The position numbers and the translations under genes were made by a program. This document shows, one piece after another, positions 35,040 through 44,392 of a stretch of 64,000 nt of DNA. The notes beneath the pieces were generated by a model. That model did not search any database. It had not been told where the DNA came from and saw only the letters and a program-made list of their open reading frames with translations. This DNA comes from Parabacteroides sp. Its GTDB lineage: Bacteria; Bacteroidota; Bacteroidia; Bacteroidales; Tannerellaceae. Numbering within the stretch: position 1 is the stretch's first letter; each line of letters opens with the position of its first letter. The stretch is from contig JALFJR010000047.1 of the NCBI GenBank assembly GCA_022775005.1, forward strand, positions 1 through 64,000, given 5' to 3'.

Positions 35040-36614
35040 TTACTTCTTCTTGGGGGGATAGTCGATCGTGTAGTGCAAACCGCGACTCTCCTTGCGCTCC
35101 ATCGCTTGACGGGTGATCAAGTAACCCACGTTGATCATGTTGCGCAACTCGCAGAGCTCACGCGAAGCCTTGCAACGCTTGAAGAGCTTCTCCGTCTCCT
35201 CGTAAAGGATGTCGAGGCGGTTCCAGGCACGGATCAAGCGGGTATTGCTACGCACGATACCCACATAAGCCTCCATGATCTGATTCACCTCCTTCATGCT
35301 CTGCGTGATCAATACACGCTCCTCGTTGGAGATGGTGCCCTCATCGTTCCACTCGGGGATATCTTGCTCGAAATCGTAGCGATCGAGCACGCTCAAGGAG
35401 TGCTTAGCGGCTGCGTCCGCATAGACCACGGCCTCAATGAGTGAGTTGGATGCCAAGCGGTTACCACCATGCAAGCCGGTGCAAGAGCACTCGCCAATCG
35501 CATAGAGGCGACGGATGCTGCTCTGTCCGTCCAGATCCACTTTGATACCTCCGCAGAGGTAGTGTGCCGCCGGCGCTACGGGGATGTAATCTTTCGTGAT
35601 GTCGATGCCCAAGCTGAGGCACTTCTTATAGATATTGGGGAAGTGACGTTTGGTCTCCTCTGGGTCTTTGTGGGTCACGTCGAGATAGACATGATCCTCA
35701 CCCCGTTGCTTCATCTCGCTGTCGATGGCACGTGCCACGATGTCGCGTGGCGCGAGGGAGAGCCGCGGGTCATATTTCTGCATGAACTCCTCGCCACTCA
35801 GGTTGCGGAGCACTGCCCCATAGCCACGCATGGCCTCGGTGATCAAGAAGCTGGGGCGATCGCCCGGATGGAAGAGGGCCGTCGGGTGGAACTGGATGAA
35901 CTCCATATCTTTCACCGCACCCTTCGCACGATACACCATGGCGATGCCATCGCCCGTGGCCACCAAGGGGTTGGTCGTGTTCCGATAGACCGCCTCGCAA
36001 CCGCCGGTCGCCATCACGGTGATGCGTGAGAGGAAGGTATGCACCTCGCCCGTCTCCTCGTTCAAGACGTAAGCGCCATAGCACTTGATGCCCGGTGTGT
36101 GGCGAGTCACGATAATGCCTAAATGGTGCTGCGTGATAATCTCTACGGCATAATGGTTGGTATATACCTTAATATTCGGATGCGCCTGCACGGCACGGAT
36201 CAAGCTGGTTTGGATCTCTGCGCCGGTATTGTCGGCATGGTGCAAGATGCGAAACTCCGAGTGGCCACCCTCCTTGTGGAGGTCGAACTCGCCATCCGCC
36301 TTCTTGTCGAACTGTACTCCCCAGTTAATCAATGCTTTAATCTGTTCCGGGGCTTCCCGAACTACTTTCTCTACGGCCGCGCGATCGCTGATCCAGTCAC
36401 CCGCGATCATCGTGTCTTCGATATGTTTCTCGAAGTTATCCACCTTCAGATTGGTCACTGAGGCAATGCCTCCCTGGGCGAAGTAGGTGTTGGCCTCTTC
36501 CTGACCTGCCTTGCAGATGAGCGCCACACTGCGTCCCTCGTTGGCTACCTTCAAGGCGAAGCTCATGCCCGCGATGCCGGAGCCTATCACTAAGTAATCG
36601 TATTTCTCTACCAT
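35040..36614 (-). CDS. nadB: L-aspartate oxidase
   Basis: A 524-residue flavoenzyme that oxidises L-aspartate to iminoaspartate, the first step of de novo NAD synthesis. The FAD-binding motif is YLVIGSGIAGMSFALKVA at the N-terminus. Also visible are TYFAQGGIASV, EGGHSEFRILH, MEFIQFHPTAL and the late LHGGNRLASNSLIEA, which separate it from fumarate reductase and succinate dehydrogenase in context. It stands apart from nadA (22867). A promoter box lies at 36642-36649. Confidence 0.95.
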   Translation of the reverse strand: MVEKYDYLVIGSGIAGMSFALKVANEGRSVALICKAGQEEANTYFAQGGIASVTNLKVDNFEKHIEDTMIAGDWISDRAAVEKVVREAPEQIKALINWGVQFDKKADGEFDLHKEGGHSEFRILHHADNTGAEIQTSLIRAVQAHPNIKVYTNHYAVEIITQHHLGIIVTRHTPGIKCYGAYVLNEETGEVHTFLSRITVMATGGCEAVYRNTTNPLVATGDGIAMVYRAKGAVKDMEFIQFHPTALFHPGDRPSFLITEAMRGYGAVLRNLSGEEFMQKYDPRLSLAPRDIVARAIDSEMKQRGEDHVYLDVTHKDPEETKRHFPNIYKKCLSLGIDITKDYIPVAPAAHYLCGGIKVDLDGQSSIRRLYAIGECSCTGLHGGNRLASNSLIEAVVYADAAAKHSLSVLDRYDFEQDIPEWNDEGTISNEERVLITQSMKEVNQIMEAYVGIVRSNTRLIRAWNRLDILYEETEKLFKRCKASRELCELRNMINVGYLITRQAMERKESRGLHYTIDYPPKKK

Positions 36615-36641
36615 TTTCTTTCTATCGTTGCTTTAGGCGCA

Positions 36642-36649
36642 CAAAATTA
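36642..36649 (-). promoter_or_regulatory. nadB promoter (TAATTTTG)
   Basis: TAATTTTG on the minus strand is an exact TAnnTTTG match, 28 nt upstream of nadB. Confidence 0.6.
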
Positions 36650-36771
36650 GGAATTAACTGAAAAGGTTGTCATTTTTCGCTTGATTTTTTGCCCTTTTTC
36701 CTTGCGTGGATAGGGCTACTATTGCCCGATAGTAGGGCGGGAAACGGCATTTAGTAGCGCAGTTTTCCGAA

Positions 36772-36787
36772 TGTTCCACGTGTAACA
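36772..36787. promoter_or_regulatory. parS-like centromere site
   Basis: TGTTCCACGTGTAACA is a near-palindrome around CACGTG. It differs at one base from the known Bacillus parS sequence TGTTCCACGTGAAACA, the binding site of the chromosome-partitioning protein ParB. Other CACGTG words in the window lack the matching flanks. It lies in a non-coding region. Binding by this organism's ParB is inferred. Confidence 0.7.
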
Positions 36788-37159
36788 TTTTGTGGAGCAG
36801 TGCCTGAAAAAGCCGCTAAACCCTTGATACTATGCTGCTAAAGCCGATTTTCACTGTTCAACGAAAAGTGTGCAACGAAATAGATACATAGCGCACACAA
36901 TACCTTTTAGGTGAATTAATAAATAGTTGATTATCAGGATTGAATCGTAGGTGGGATTGCGCAGGGAAAAGGTTCCATTTCCCTGAGCGCAAAGGTACGC
37001 GTATTTTCCTAATCACCAAGGGTTGCGCACAGAAAAAGATGCGTCACCCCATTTTTATGAACAAGCCCTTTGGTTTGCGCGACGAAAGCACCGATTTCTT
37101 ACATAACTTCGCTTGCTCCTGTTTGTACGTCATTCGCAAACAGCTCACTATCTGTGTCT

Positions 37160-37178
37160 TTGCGGGCTTGACCCGCAA
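37160..37178. repeat. Small inverted repeat
   Basis: TTGCGGG (37160-37166) and CCCGCAA (37172-37178) form a 7-bp stem with a 5-nt loop. A second perfect 7-bp stem, ACGCAAC-ac-GTTGCGT, follows at 37199-37214. Confidence 0.6.
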
Positions 37179-37300
37179 GCTCATCCTCGCTCCATCTAAC
37201 GCAACACGTTGCGTCCCTACCCCTTTTATTGAATGAAATGACGGGGCAATATTGGCAGGACAAAAGGGTCAAAAAATACCCCTTTTGCTCTACGGTGACT

Positions 37301-37330
37301 GCTCAACGAATGTGAACCTTTTCGTTGAGC
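37301..37330 (+). promoter_or_regulatory. Hairpin upstream of the surface-protein gene
   Basis: GCTCAACGAA (37301-37310) and TTCGTTGAGC (37321-37330) are a perfect 10-bp inverted repeat with a 10-nt loop, 102 nt upstream of the start codon. It may be an operator or an mRNA leader structure. The -7 box of this gene is not clear (TACATTTT at 37401 is the best candidate). Confidence 0.5.
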
Positions 37331-37432
37331 AATGACCAACCTGGAGGGTTTCCCATTTTCCCAATGTGATGAAGAAGAACAAGAACAACGTATTTAGTAA
37401 TACATTTTTTATTAACATCTAAATTATTTATT

Positions 37433-40400
37433 ATGAACAAAAAGTTCTTTACTTTGGCAGCCGGCTTGTTGCTGACATCTGCGTTTACCGCAAATGCTGC
37501 AAGCGTAAGCTTGGCGAATTCTAAGAAAGGGCAGTATGTCGAGATCAAGGTAGGCACAAATGCCTTACAGATCAAGAGCAACAATGAGCTGGAAAAAGCA
37601 GCTGTTGCTGATGTGACTACTGCTAAGACGTTGGAAGCTGCTTTTGATCAGCAGAGGCAGATCGCTTCTCTGAAGTATGATACCAACTCTGGAACACCTA
37701 TCTACCAGTTCGTAAACAAAGGTACAGGTCAGTACTTGGCAATCAATTTGAAAACCAATAACAAGGGTGCTTCTACTTCCGTTGCAAAAATCAATGCAGC
37801 AGGTAACAAGGATTGGTGTGTAGATGCTGCTGGTCACCTTTATGTTTTCCAGAATGACTCAACTTACACATTGGACAGCAATTTAAAGTTGGTTGCAAAG
37901 AAAGGTAATCAAGTTCCTTCAACTGCAGAAACTTTTACAATTGCGCAACGTGATGGTGCTGTCGACTTGAATGCAGCTATTTTGAATGCATTGATGGGTA
38001 AGGCTGGTAAGCTCTATTTCAATGGTGAGGATGTAACGGATGGTGAGAAAAATCTGATCGCTGATCATACGTGGAAGGCTTATCAGGAGGCTACAAATAC
38101 ATCATTGGGTATGGTGTTGGCTGCTCAGGATAAGGACAGCACGGATATCAAGAACCCGTATGTATTGGTTGTGGATACGGTTTTCTACAAGGGTCAAAAT
38201 ACCTATCATTCTTTGAAGTTGGATACTTTGGCATTGACTCCTGCTCAGGTTAAGAGCTTGAAGAAGAATGAGTGGGCTTACACAGCGAATACTTACAACA
38301 CCGCTAAGCCTGCGAAGTTTGCTCACCAAGCAAAAGCTGCTCTTTGGAATGGTACCTATACATTAGGTAACGACTCTATTGCGTTGGCAGTGGTAGGTGA
38401 GCCAAAGGTTTCTGCTATGGTTTCTGCTATTACTAATGGTACTTATAACTTGGGACAAGCAGAGGGTGCGTTAACAGCTGATATTAGCGTTGTTTGGGCT
38501 AACTATCCGAATTTTGGAACTGTAACCACGAATTTTGAATCTGCTGCTGCCTCTGATGCTAAAACAGCTGTTAGTTATTTGCAAGCTGCTTTGACTGCTT
38601 GGGCAGGTATTGGATCTGCTGATGCCGAAACTGACTATTTGAAGTATACGATTGCTGCTTCTAAGTTCACTTCAGAAGGTGCTTTGGCTACTTCTTCTAC
38701 GAATGTTTCCTATCAGGATCTTTTGAATGCTGCTAAGACAAAGTTGGATGCCGTAACCGATAAGAAATCAACCGATTATAAGGCATTGAAGGCTTATTAT
38801 GACATGGCTGATGACTTGAAGACTTTGAAGCGTACGTATTCTGCAGCTAGTGTGAATTATTATCATTCTGAAGGTGCTGCTTACGCTGAAAGTGTTGAGT
38901 CGAATGCCGGTGTTGTAACTCTCGCTCAGTTGAGTAATACAAAGGTATTGACTGTTAAGGCGGAAATTACTTCAACAAATCACCAGGGCACTGTTATGCC
39001 GCTCATCCAGGCTGTTTCTACCAAGGGTGGTGACGCTGTGATCGACGGTAACGGTAAGGTTTACTTCATGCAGTTGGCTTCTGAGCCGGAATCAGACTTG
39101 CGTGCTACTGCTTTGAAGGGCAAATATGTTGTAGCTGATCCGAATACAACGGTAATGTTCGACTTGGCTGACGAGGTAGATGCTGCTAACGTATATGCAC
39201 AGTGGGGCTTCATCGAGGGCGCAACCGGTTACTATCAGATCGTGAACCGCGCTACGGGTGATGCTGTTTCTCTACCGATCAACAAGACTACAAAGGCTGG
39301 TGTTTATGAGATCGATGGTGAGGAGTATCGCTTGATCGAGGTTGACCTCTCTAACGCAGACATCCGCGAGGAGAAGGGTGTGAAGTATGACTACACGGGC
39401 TTCTATTATGGTGGTCCGGCTGATGGCGTTAGCCAGAGCTTCCAGATCACTCCGGCTTCTGCATTGCTTTCTAACGTAGCTGTTCAGTTCAACAAGTATA
39501 GCGTATTGGTATTGGGTAGCGCTGAGAACGCTCCGGTATGGTATCTCGAAGGTGGTGACAAGACCGAGATTTGGGGTGCTGAGATTCCGGGTCTGCCGCA
39601 GTTGAAGCGTGTAAAGGGTTACAAGATCTACACGAAGGATGCTGATGACAAGAAGTACTATGTATATGCTACAGCTACTGCTCCGAAGGTATATGCTATC
39701 ACAAAGGCTGAGTATGCAGGAGATGCTTCTGAGTTCAAGTTCCAGACACAGGCCGCTAACGCTTATCTGTTCGTGGATGGCGCAAATAAGGCTACTATCA
39801 ACTTGAACCTGAATGTTCCGACGATCGAGGTATCTAGTGTTACTAATGAGCGCAACGACTACTTCAGCTTCGCGAAGAGCGAGTATAGCGACTACCGCAC
39901 ATTGGTAGCTGAGGATGGCTTATTAGGCAACGCGAAGATCTACATGGAGAACGAGCCTAACCGCTACCTCTATGAGAACACGAAGAACATCGTGGCTAAC
40001 AACGGTAACGGCATCGCTAAGGATAGCTTGAACTTCTTGGGTATCTATAACACAGCCGCTTCTGTTCAGAACGCAGCACTCTATGTAGATACCGCTTATG
40101 TAGATCGCAAGGACAACACTCGTCCGCAGTATATGTTGGCAGTAGGCGTAACTGAGGTAGCTGCTACTGAGGGTCACGCTTGCACCGAGAGCGGCAAGCA
40201 CTTCGACGCTGACGGCAAAGAGACAACCGCTGACAAGTGCGTACACGCAACTCCGGGCACTGAGGGTTACAAGACTGGTCGTTACTTGGTAACATTGCAG
40301 GATTCTGTAGCTACTGGCTTCACGAAGCATCCGGCATTGTATGATGGCAACTATCGTTTGGCATTCGTTGAGGCTAAGCACATCAAGGATACGTTGGAGA

Positions 40401-40852
40401 TCGCTAACTCTAAGTTCACTGTAGAGGATCACAGCGCAGATACGATCAAGATTGGTAAGGATCTGAAGAAGGCAACCTTTGCGTTGAAGATCGTTGATCA
40501 GGCAACGAAGAGCTTCGTGATGGAGACAGAGAATAAGACTTACGTTCGCATCTTGAACGGTGTTCCTGTCTTGACTTCTAACATCAACGACACAGCTGTA
40601 TTCAACATCGAGGCTACTACTGAGGAGCCGACCGCTAACGAGGTAATCGCTGCTGAGGGTGTTCAGGTAATCGCTGGTAAGGGTACTGTAACTGTACAGG
40701 GTGCAGCTGGTAAGGTGATTACCGTAGCTAACATCTTGGGTCAGACGATCGCTAACCAGGTAGCTGCTTCCGACAACGTAACGATCGCTGCTCCGGCAGG
40801 TGTAGTTGTAGTTGCTGTTGAAGGCGAGGCTACGAAGGTAGTGGTTAAGTAA
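37433..40852 (+). CDS. Large S-layer-like surface protein with DUF6383-type C-terminus
   Basis: A 1,139-residue exported protein. The signal peptide (about 1-23, ending TANAA) is followed by a long Ala-, Thr-, Asp- and Lys-rich chain with no enzyme motif. The last 70 residues (VQVIAGKGTVTVQGAAGK, then ILGQTIANQV, then AAPAGVVVVAVEGEA, ending KVVVK) look like the DUF6383 module of Parabacteroides surface proteins, and also like a T9SS sorting tail. Codon use is strongly biased, with GCT, GTA, TTG, AAG and few alternatives, especially after 39000, as in abundant proteins. An S-layer or major surface role is therefore likely but inferred. It stands alone between a hairpin-rich leader and a structured 3' end with a terminator. 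Confidence 0.8.
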   Translation: MNKKFFTLAAGLLLTSAFTANAASVSLANSKKGQYVEIKVGTNALQIKSNNELEKAAVADVTTAKTLEAAFDQQRQIASLKYDTNSGTPIYQFVNKGTGQYLAINLKTNNKGASTSVAKINAAGNKDWCVDAAGHLYVFQNDSTYTLDSNLKLVAKKGNQVPSTAETFTIAQRDGAVDLNAAILNALMGKAGKLYFNGEDVTDGEKNLIADHTWKAYQEATNTSLGMVLAAQDKDSTDIKNPYVLVVDTVFYKGQNTYHSLKLDTLALTPAQVKSLKKNEWAYTANTYNTAKPAKFAHQAKAALWNGTYTLGNDSIALAVVGEPKVSAMVSAITNGTYNLGQAEGALTADISVVWANYPNFGTVTTNFESAAASDAKTAVSYLQAALTAWAGIGSADAETDYLKYTIAASKFTSEGALATSSTNVSYQDLLNAAKTKLDAVTDKKSTDYKALKAYYDMADDLKTLKRTYSAASVNYYHSEGAAYAESVESNAGVVTLAQLSNTKVLTVKAEITSTNHQGTVMPLIQAVSTKGGDAVIDGNGKVYFMQLASEPESDLRATALKGKYVVADPNTTVMFDLADEVDAANVYAQWGFIEGATGYYQIVNRATGDAVSLPINKTTKAGVYEIDGEEYRLIEVDLSNADIREEKGVKYDYTGFYYGGPADGVSQSFQITPASALLSNVAVQFNKYSVLVLGSAENAPVWYLEGGDKTEIWGAEIPGLPQLKRVKGYKIYTKDADDKKYYVYATATAPKVYAITKAEYAGDASEFKFQTQAANAYLFVDGANKATINLNLNVPTIEVSSVTNERNDYFSFAKSEYSDYRTLVAEDGLLGNAKIYMENEPNRYLYENTKNIVANNGNGIAKDSLNFLGIYNTAASVQNAALYVDTAYVDRKDNTRPQYMLAVGVTEVAATEGHACTESGKHFDADGKETTADKCVHATPGTEGYKTGRYLVTLQDSVATGFTKHPALYDGNYRLAFVEAKHIKDTLEIANSKFTVEDHSADTIKIGKDLKKATFALKIVDQATKSFVMETENKTYVRILNGVPVLTSNINDTAVFNIEATTEEPTANEVIAAEGVQVIAGKGTVTVQGAAGKVITVANILGQTIANQVAASDNVTIAAPAGVVVVAVEGEATKVVVK

Positions 40853-40974
40853 GTATATTCAGAAAAGACAGAATATAAAGTTGGGATCCCGTGCGGTGCA
40901 TCACCAAGTAGCTTGCGAAAGTGAACAGGCGGGTTCCTTAGTTAATAATAGTGTAAAATTGAAATAATAAAGTT

Positions 40975-41002
40975 CTACTTGCGGAGTAGCTCCGGGAGGA
41001 GC
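40975..41002 (+). other. Paired hairpins in the 3' untranslated region
   Basis: CTACT-TGCGG-AGTAG (40975-40989) is followed directly by GCTCC-GGGA-GGAGC (40989-41002). They lie between the surface-protein stop and its terminator. The region 40853-41022 has no gene; it could be a stabilising 3' end or a small RNA. Confidence 0.45.
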
Positions 41003-41022
41003 GAACAGCAATCACAAAAAGG

Positions 41023-41057
41023 AAAGCCGTTAGGATCATGGTCTTAACGGCTTTTTC
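41023..41057 (+). terminator. Rho-independent terminator of the surface-protein gene
   Basis: AAAGCCGTTA (41023-41032) pairs with TAACGGCTTT (41045-41054) and is followed by further T residues. Confidence 0.85.
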
Positions 41058-41111
41058 TTGCTTTTTTGTCGTTCAAATCTCCCTAAAACGACATAGAATC
41101 GTGAAATGGTG

Positions 41112-41119
41112 TATCTTCG
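41112..41119 (+). promoter_or_regulatory. Promoter box almost touching the hflX start (TATCTTCG)
   Basis: TATCTTCG ends four nt before the ATG at 41124 and would exclude the in-frame ATG at 41106. The resulting mRNA would be leaderless or nearly so. No well-placed -33 box is seen. Confidence 0.45.
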
Positions 41120-41123
41120 CGGT

Positions 41124-42338
41124 ATGAAGGAGTTTATCATATCTGAAGCGCAGACCGAGAAGGCGGTCTTGGTGGGTTTGGTCACCCCGGAGCAGAATGA
41201 GCAGAAAGTGGCCGAGTATTTGGATGAGTTGGCTTTCTTGGCGGATACAGCCGGGGTGGAGGCGGTGAAGCGTTTCACCCAGAAGTTGGATTATCCGAAC
41301 TCAGTGACCTTTGTCGGTACGGGAAAGCTACAGGAGATCAAGGAATATGTGGTGGAGCATGAGATTGGTGTGGTGATCTTCGATGATGAGTTGTCGGCGA
41401 AGCAGTTGCGCAACATCGAGAAGGAGCTGCAGGTGATGATCCTCGACCGTACCAATCTGATCTTGGATATTTTCGCTAAACGTGCGCAAACCGCCCATGC
41501 GAAGGCACAGGTGGAGTTGGCGCAATATAAATATATGTTGCCTCGTCTGACCCGCTTGTGGACCCACTTGGAGCGTCAGCGCGGTGGCGTGGGTATGCGT
41601 GGCCCGGGTGAGACGCAGTTGGAGACCGATAAACGTATCATCTTGGATAAGATCTCTCGCTTGAAGCGGGAGCTGGTCGATATCGACAAGCAGAAGAGTG
41701 TGCAGCGGAAGAACCGTGGTAAGATGGTGCGTGTGGCGTTGGTAGGTTATACCAATGTCGGTAAATCCACCTTGATGAACCTGCTGAGCAAGAGCGAGGT
41801 GTTTGCTGAGAACAAACTGTTTGCCACGTTAGACACCACCGTACGGAAGGTGATTATCGAGAACCTGCCCTTCTTATTGTCTGACACGGTCGGGTTTATT
41901 CGCAAATTGCCTACGGAATTGGTGGAGAGTTTCAAATCTACACTGGATGAGGTGCGTGAGGCAGATCTTTTGGTGCACATCGTGGATATCTCGCACCCCT
42001 CGTTTGAGGAGCAGATCGAGGTGGTCAATCGCACGTTGGCTGAGATTGACAAGCAGGAGAAGCCGATGATCATGGTGTTTAACAAGGTAGATGCCTTCAC
42101 CTTTGTGCCCAAGGAGGCCGACGACTTGACGCCACGCACCCGTGAGAACATTGATTTAGATGAATTGAAACGGACGTGGATGAACCGCTTACCGGGCGAT
42201 TGCCTCTTTATCTCGGCCAAGGAGCGCACCAATATCGAGGCACTGAAAGCCCTGCTTTACGAGCGGGTGAAGCAGATACACATCACCCGTTTCCCCTATA
42301 ACGACTTCCTCTTCCAGCATTACGAGGAGGAGGAATAA
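41124..42338 (+). CDS. hflX: GTPase HflX
   Basis: A 404-residue ribosome-associated GTPase that splits stalled ribosomes. The N-terminal HflX domain (about 1-180) includes GTGKLQEIKEYV and the glycine-rich GGVGMRGPGETQLETD. The GTPase domain (about 195-370) has G1 GYTNVGKST, G3 DTVGF and G4 NKVD. The start at 41124 (MKEFIISEAQTEKAVLVG) matches the usual N-terminus. It precedes the DUF4954 gene by 19 nt and is probably cotranscribed with it. Confidence 0.95.
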   Translation: MKEFIISEAQTEKAVLVGLVTPEQNEQKVAEYLDELAFLADTAGVEAVKRFTQKLDYPNSVTFVGTGKLQEIKEYVVEHEIGVVIFDDELSAKQLRNIEKELQVMILDRTNLILDIFAKRAQTAHAKAQVELAQYKYMLPRLTRLWTHLERQRGGVGMRGPGETQLETDKRIILDKISRLKRELVDIDKQKSVQRKNRGKMVRVALVGYTNVGKSTLMNLLSKSEVFAENKLFATLDTTVRKVIIENLPFLLSDTVGFIRKLPTELVESFKSTLDEVREADLLVHIVDISHPSFEEQIEVVNRTLAEIDKQEKPMIMVFNKVDAFTFVPKEADDLTPRTRENIDLDELKRTWMNRLPGDCLFISAKERTNIEALKALLYERVKQIHITRFPYNDFLFQHYEEEE

Positions 42339-42357
42339 TGGCTTTTAATTGGTTGGT

Positions 42358-44352
42358 ATGAAAAGATTGTTGAGGGCGATCACGCCGGCTGAGGTCGAGC
42401 GGTTGGTCGCACAAGGTTGTTCGGCGGAGTCTTGGGCCGAGGTTTGGGTGCCCGAGCAGTTTGATATTGCGCACGTCGTGGATGTGCATTTCTCAGGCAC
42501 GGTTTGCTTGGGTGCATTCCGCAAGTCGTTTACCCTGCCCGGTGGATTAGTGCGTCATAGTGGTGTGCGCCATGCGACGCTGCATAATGTGACGTTGGGC
42601 GATGATGTGCTGATTGAGCAGGTGCATAACTATATCGCCAACTATCGCATTGGTCGGGAGAGCATCATTCAGCATGTCAATCTGCTGTTGGTGGAGGGGC
42701 GCACCTCGTTTGGCAATAACGTGGAGGTGTCGGTGTTGAACGAGACGGGCGGTCGTGAGGTGCCTATCTACGATGGCTTGTCGGCCTCGTTGGCCTATTT
42801 GATCGCGTTGTATCGACATCGTCCGCAGCTGATCGCTCATCTGCGTCAGCTCATCGCTGATTATGCGGAGCGTGTAACCGACACGATGGGAACGATTGGC
42901 GAACGGGTGGTTATCCGCAATGCGGGGACGATTCGGAATGTACGCATCGGCAGCTATGCCTGCGTGGAGAATTGCACCCGGTTGGAGAATGGCTCGATCA
43001 ATAGCAAGCAGGAGGCACCTGTGTTTGTGGGCGACAGCGTGATCGCGGAGGATTTCATTCTCTCTTCCGGAGCGCAGGTGGCGGATGCGGCCAAGCTGAT
43101 ACGTTGCTTTGTAGGGCAGGCTTGCCACGTGACCCATAACTTCTCCGCACACGATTCGCTGCTGTTCAGCAATTGCTCGTTTGAGAATGGGGAGGCTTGC
43201 GCAATCTTCGCGGGGCCGTTCACGGTCTCTATGCACAAAAGCAGCTTGCTGATTGCCGGAATGTATTCGTTTCTCAATGCGGGCAGTGGCTCTAACCAGA
43301 GCAATCACATGTATAAGTTAGGACCTATCCATCAGGGTATTGTAGAGCGAGGCTCAAAGACAACCTCTGATTCCTATATATTGTGGCCGGCTCGTGTGGG
43401 GGCGTTCTCTTTAGTGATGGGTCGTCATTATCACCACAGCGACACCTCGGATATGCCCTTTTCCTATCTGATTGAGCAGGATGACGAGACCTATTTGGTG
43501 CCGGGTGTCAACCTGCGCAGTGTGGGTACGATTCGCGATGCGCAGAAATGGCCACGACGGGATAAGCGCACAGATCCAGAGCGGCTGGATCAGATCAATT
43601 ATAACTTGCTGAGTCCGTACACGATCCAGAAGATGCTACGGGCCGTGGAGCTCTTGCGTAACTTGCAGTCGTTGGTGGGTGAAACCTCCGATGTCTATTA
43701 TTACCAGAATACCCGTATCAAAGGTTCCTCTTTGCGGAATGCGCTTTCGCTCTATGGCATGGCGATCAATAAGTTCTTGGGCAACTCCTTGATCAAGAAG
43801 TTGGAGGGCACACGTTTCCGCTCAATGGAGGAGGTGTGGGCACAGTTGCAACCCACTGAGTGCAAAGGCTCGGGCGAATGGTTGGATCTGGCTGGCTTGA
43901 TTCTTCCGAAAGAGCCGTTAGAGGCTTTGTTGACCGACATTGAGGTGGGCGAGGTGCAATCGTTAGCGGACATCGAAGGCTTCTTCCGTTTGGTGCATGC
44001 TCGTTATTATGCGCTGGAGTGGACCTGGGCGTATGAGATGATAGAGCGGTATTACGGGGTGAATCTGCGTACGATCTCCGCACAGCAACTGATCGCCTTG
44101 GTACGTCGTTGGCAGGAATCCGTGATCCACTTGGATGAGCAGCTGTATGCTGACGCACGCAAGGAGTTCTCGTTGGCCATGATGACCGGTTTTGGCGTGG
44201 ATGGCTCACGCAAGGAGCAATTGGAGGATTTTGAGGGGGTACGTGGCGATTTCGAGAACAATCCTTTTGTCTCAGCCGTGCGCGACCATATTGTCAAAAA
44301 ACGGGCGTTGGGAGAGGAGCTGATCACCCGCTTAGCGCCTTTGGTGGAGTAG
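42358..44352 (+). CDS. DUF4954 family protein (beta-helix type)
   Basis: A 664-residue cytoplasmic-looking protein without signal peptide. The segment about 50-330 has hexapeptide-like turns (VRHATLHNVTLGDDVLIEQV, VRIGSYACVENCTRLEN, DSVIAEDFILSSGAQV), as in left-handed beta-helix acyltransferases and sugar nucleotidyl enzymes. The C-terminal half is helical. It matches my recollection of DUF4954, a Bacteroidetes family without known function. I chose the ATG at 42358 over the TTG at 42349. It follows hflX. Confidence 0.75.
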   Translation: MKRLLRAITPAEVERLVAQGCSAESWAEVWVPEQFDIAHVVDVHFSGTVCLGAFRKSFTLPGGLVRHSGVRHATLHNVTLGDDVLIEQVHNYIANYRIGRESIIQHVNLLLVEGRTSFGNNVEVSVLNETGGREVPIYDGLSASLAYLIALYRHRPQLIAHLRQLIADYAERVTDTMGTIGERVVIRNAGTIRNVRIGSYACVENCTRLENGSINSKQEAPVFVGDSVIAEDFILSSGAQVADAAKLIRCFVGQACHVTHNFSAHDSLLFSNCSFENGEACAIFAGPFTVSMHKSSLLIAGMYSFLNAGSGSNQSNHMYKLGPIHQGIVERGSKTTSDSYILWPARVGAFSLVMGRHYHHSDTSDMPFSYLIEQDDETYLVPGVNLRSVGTIRDAQKWPRRDKRTDPERLDQINYNLLSPYTIQKMLRAVELLRNLQSLVGETSDVYYYQNTRIKGSSLRNALSLYGMAINKFLGNSLIKKLEGTRFRSMEEVWAQLQPTECKGSGEWLDLAGLILPKEPLEALLTDIEVGEVQSLADIEGFFRLVHARYYALEWTWAYEMIERYYGVNLRTISAQQLIALVRRWQESVIHLDEQLYADARKEFSLAMMTGFGVDGSRKEQLEDFEGVRGDFENNPFVSAVRDHIVKKRALGEELITRLAPLVE

Positions 44353-44357
44353 TCGCC

Positions 44358-44389
44358 TCCTTCGAGATGCCTTCGAGATGCGTTCGAGA
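44358..44389 (-). repeat. Dispersed 32-nt TCTCGAA repeat, copy 2
   Basis: Read on the minus strand this matches 29 of 32 bases of 13579-13610. It lies between the convergent genes ending at 44352 and 44393. A GAGAGCC-ctac-GGCTCTC hairpin follows directly and runs into the xerD 3' end. Confidence 0.75.
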
Positions 44390-44392
44390 GCC

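Larger units (their letters stand above)
36650..37432. other. Largest gene-free region of the window
   Basis: This 783-base stretch has no convincing gene; the longest frame, 36940-37236 on the plus strand, has no recognisable features. It holds the parS-like palindrome at 36772-36787 and hairpins at 37160-37178, 37199-37214 and 37301-37330. No cluster of TTATCCACA boxes is seen. Prevailing gene direction changes near here. Confidence 0.7.

Noticed and set aside
36940..37236. 98-codon frame in the large intergenic region
   Set aside because: It has no signal, domain or ribosome-binding site, and its composition is not protein-like. A TTGCGGG hairpin runs through it.
40860..40960. Known riboswitch class
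   Set aside because: The region lies downstream of a stop codon, ahead of a terminator, and no conserved aptamer core could be recognised.
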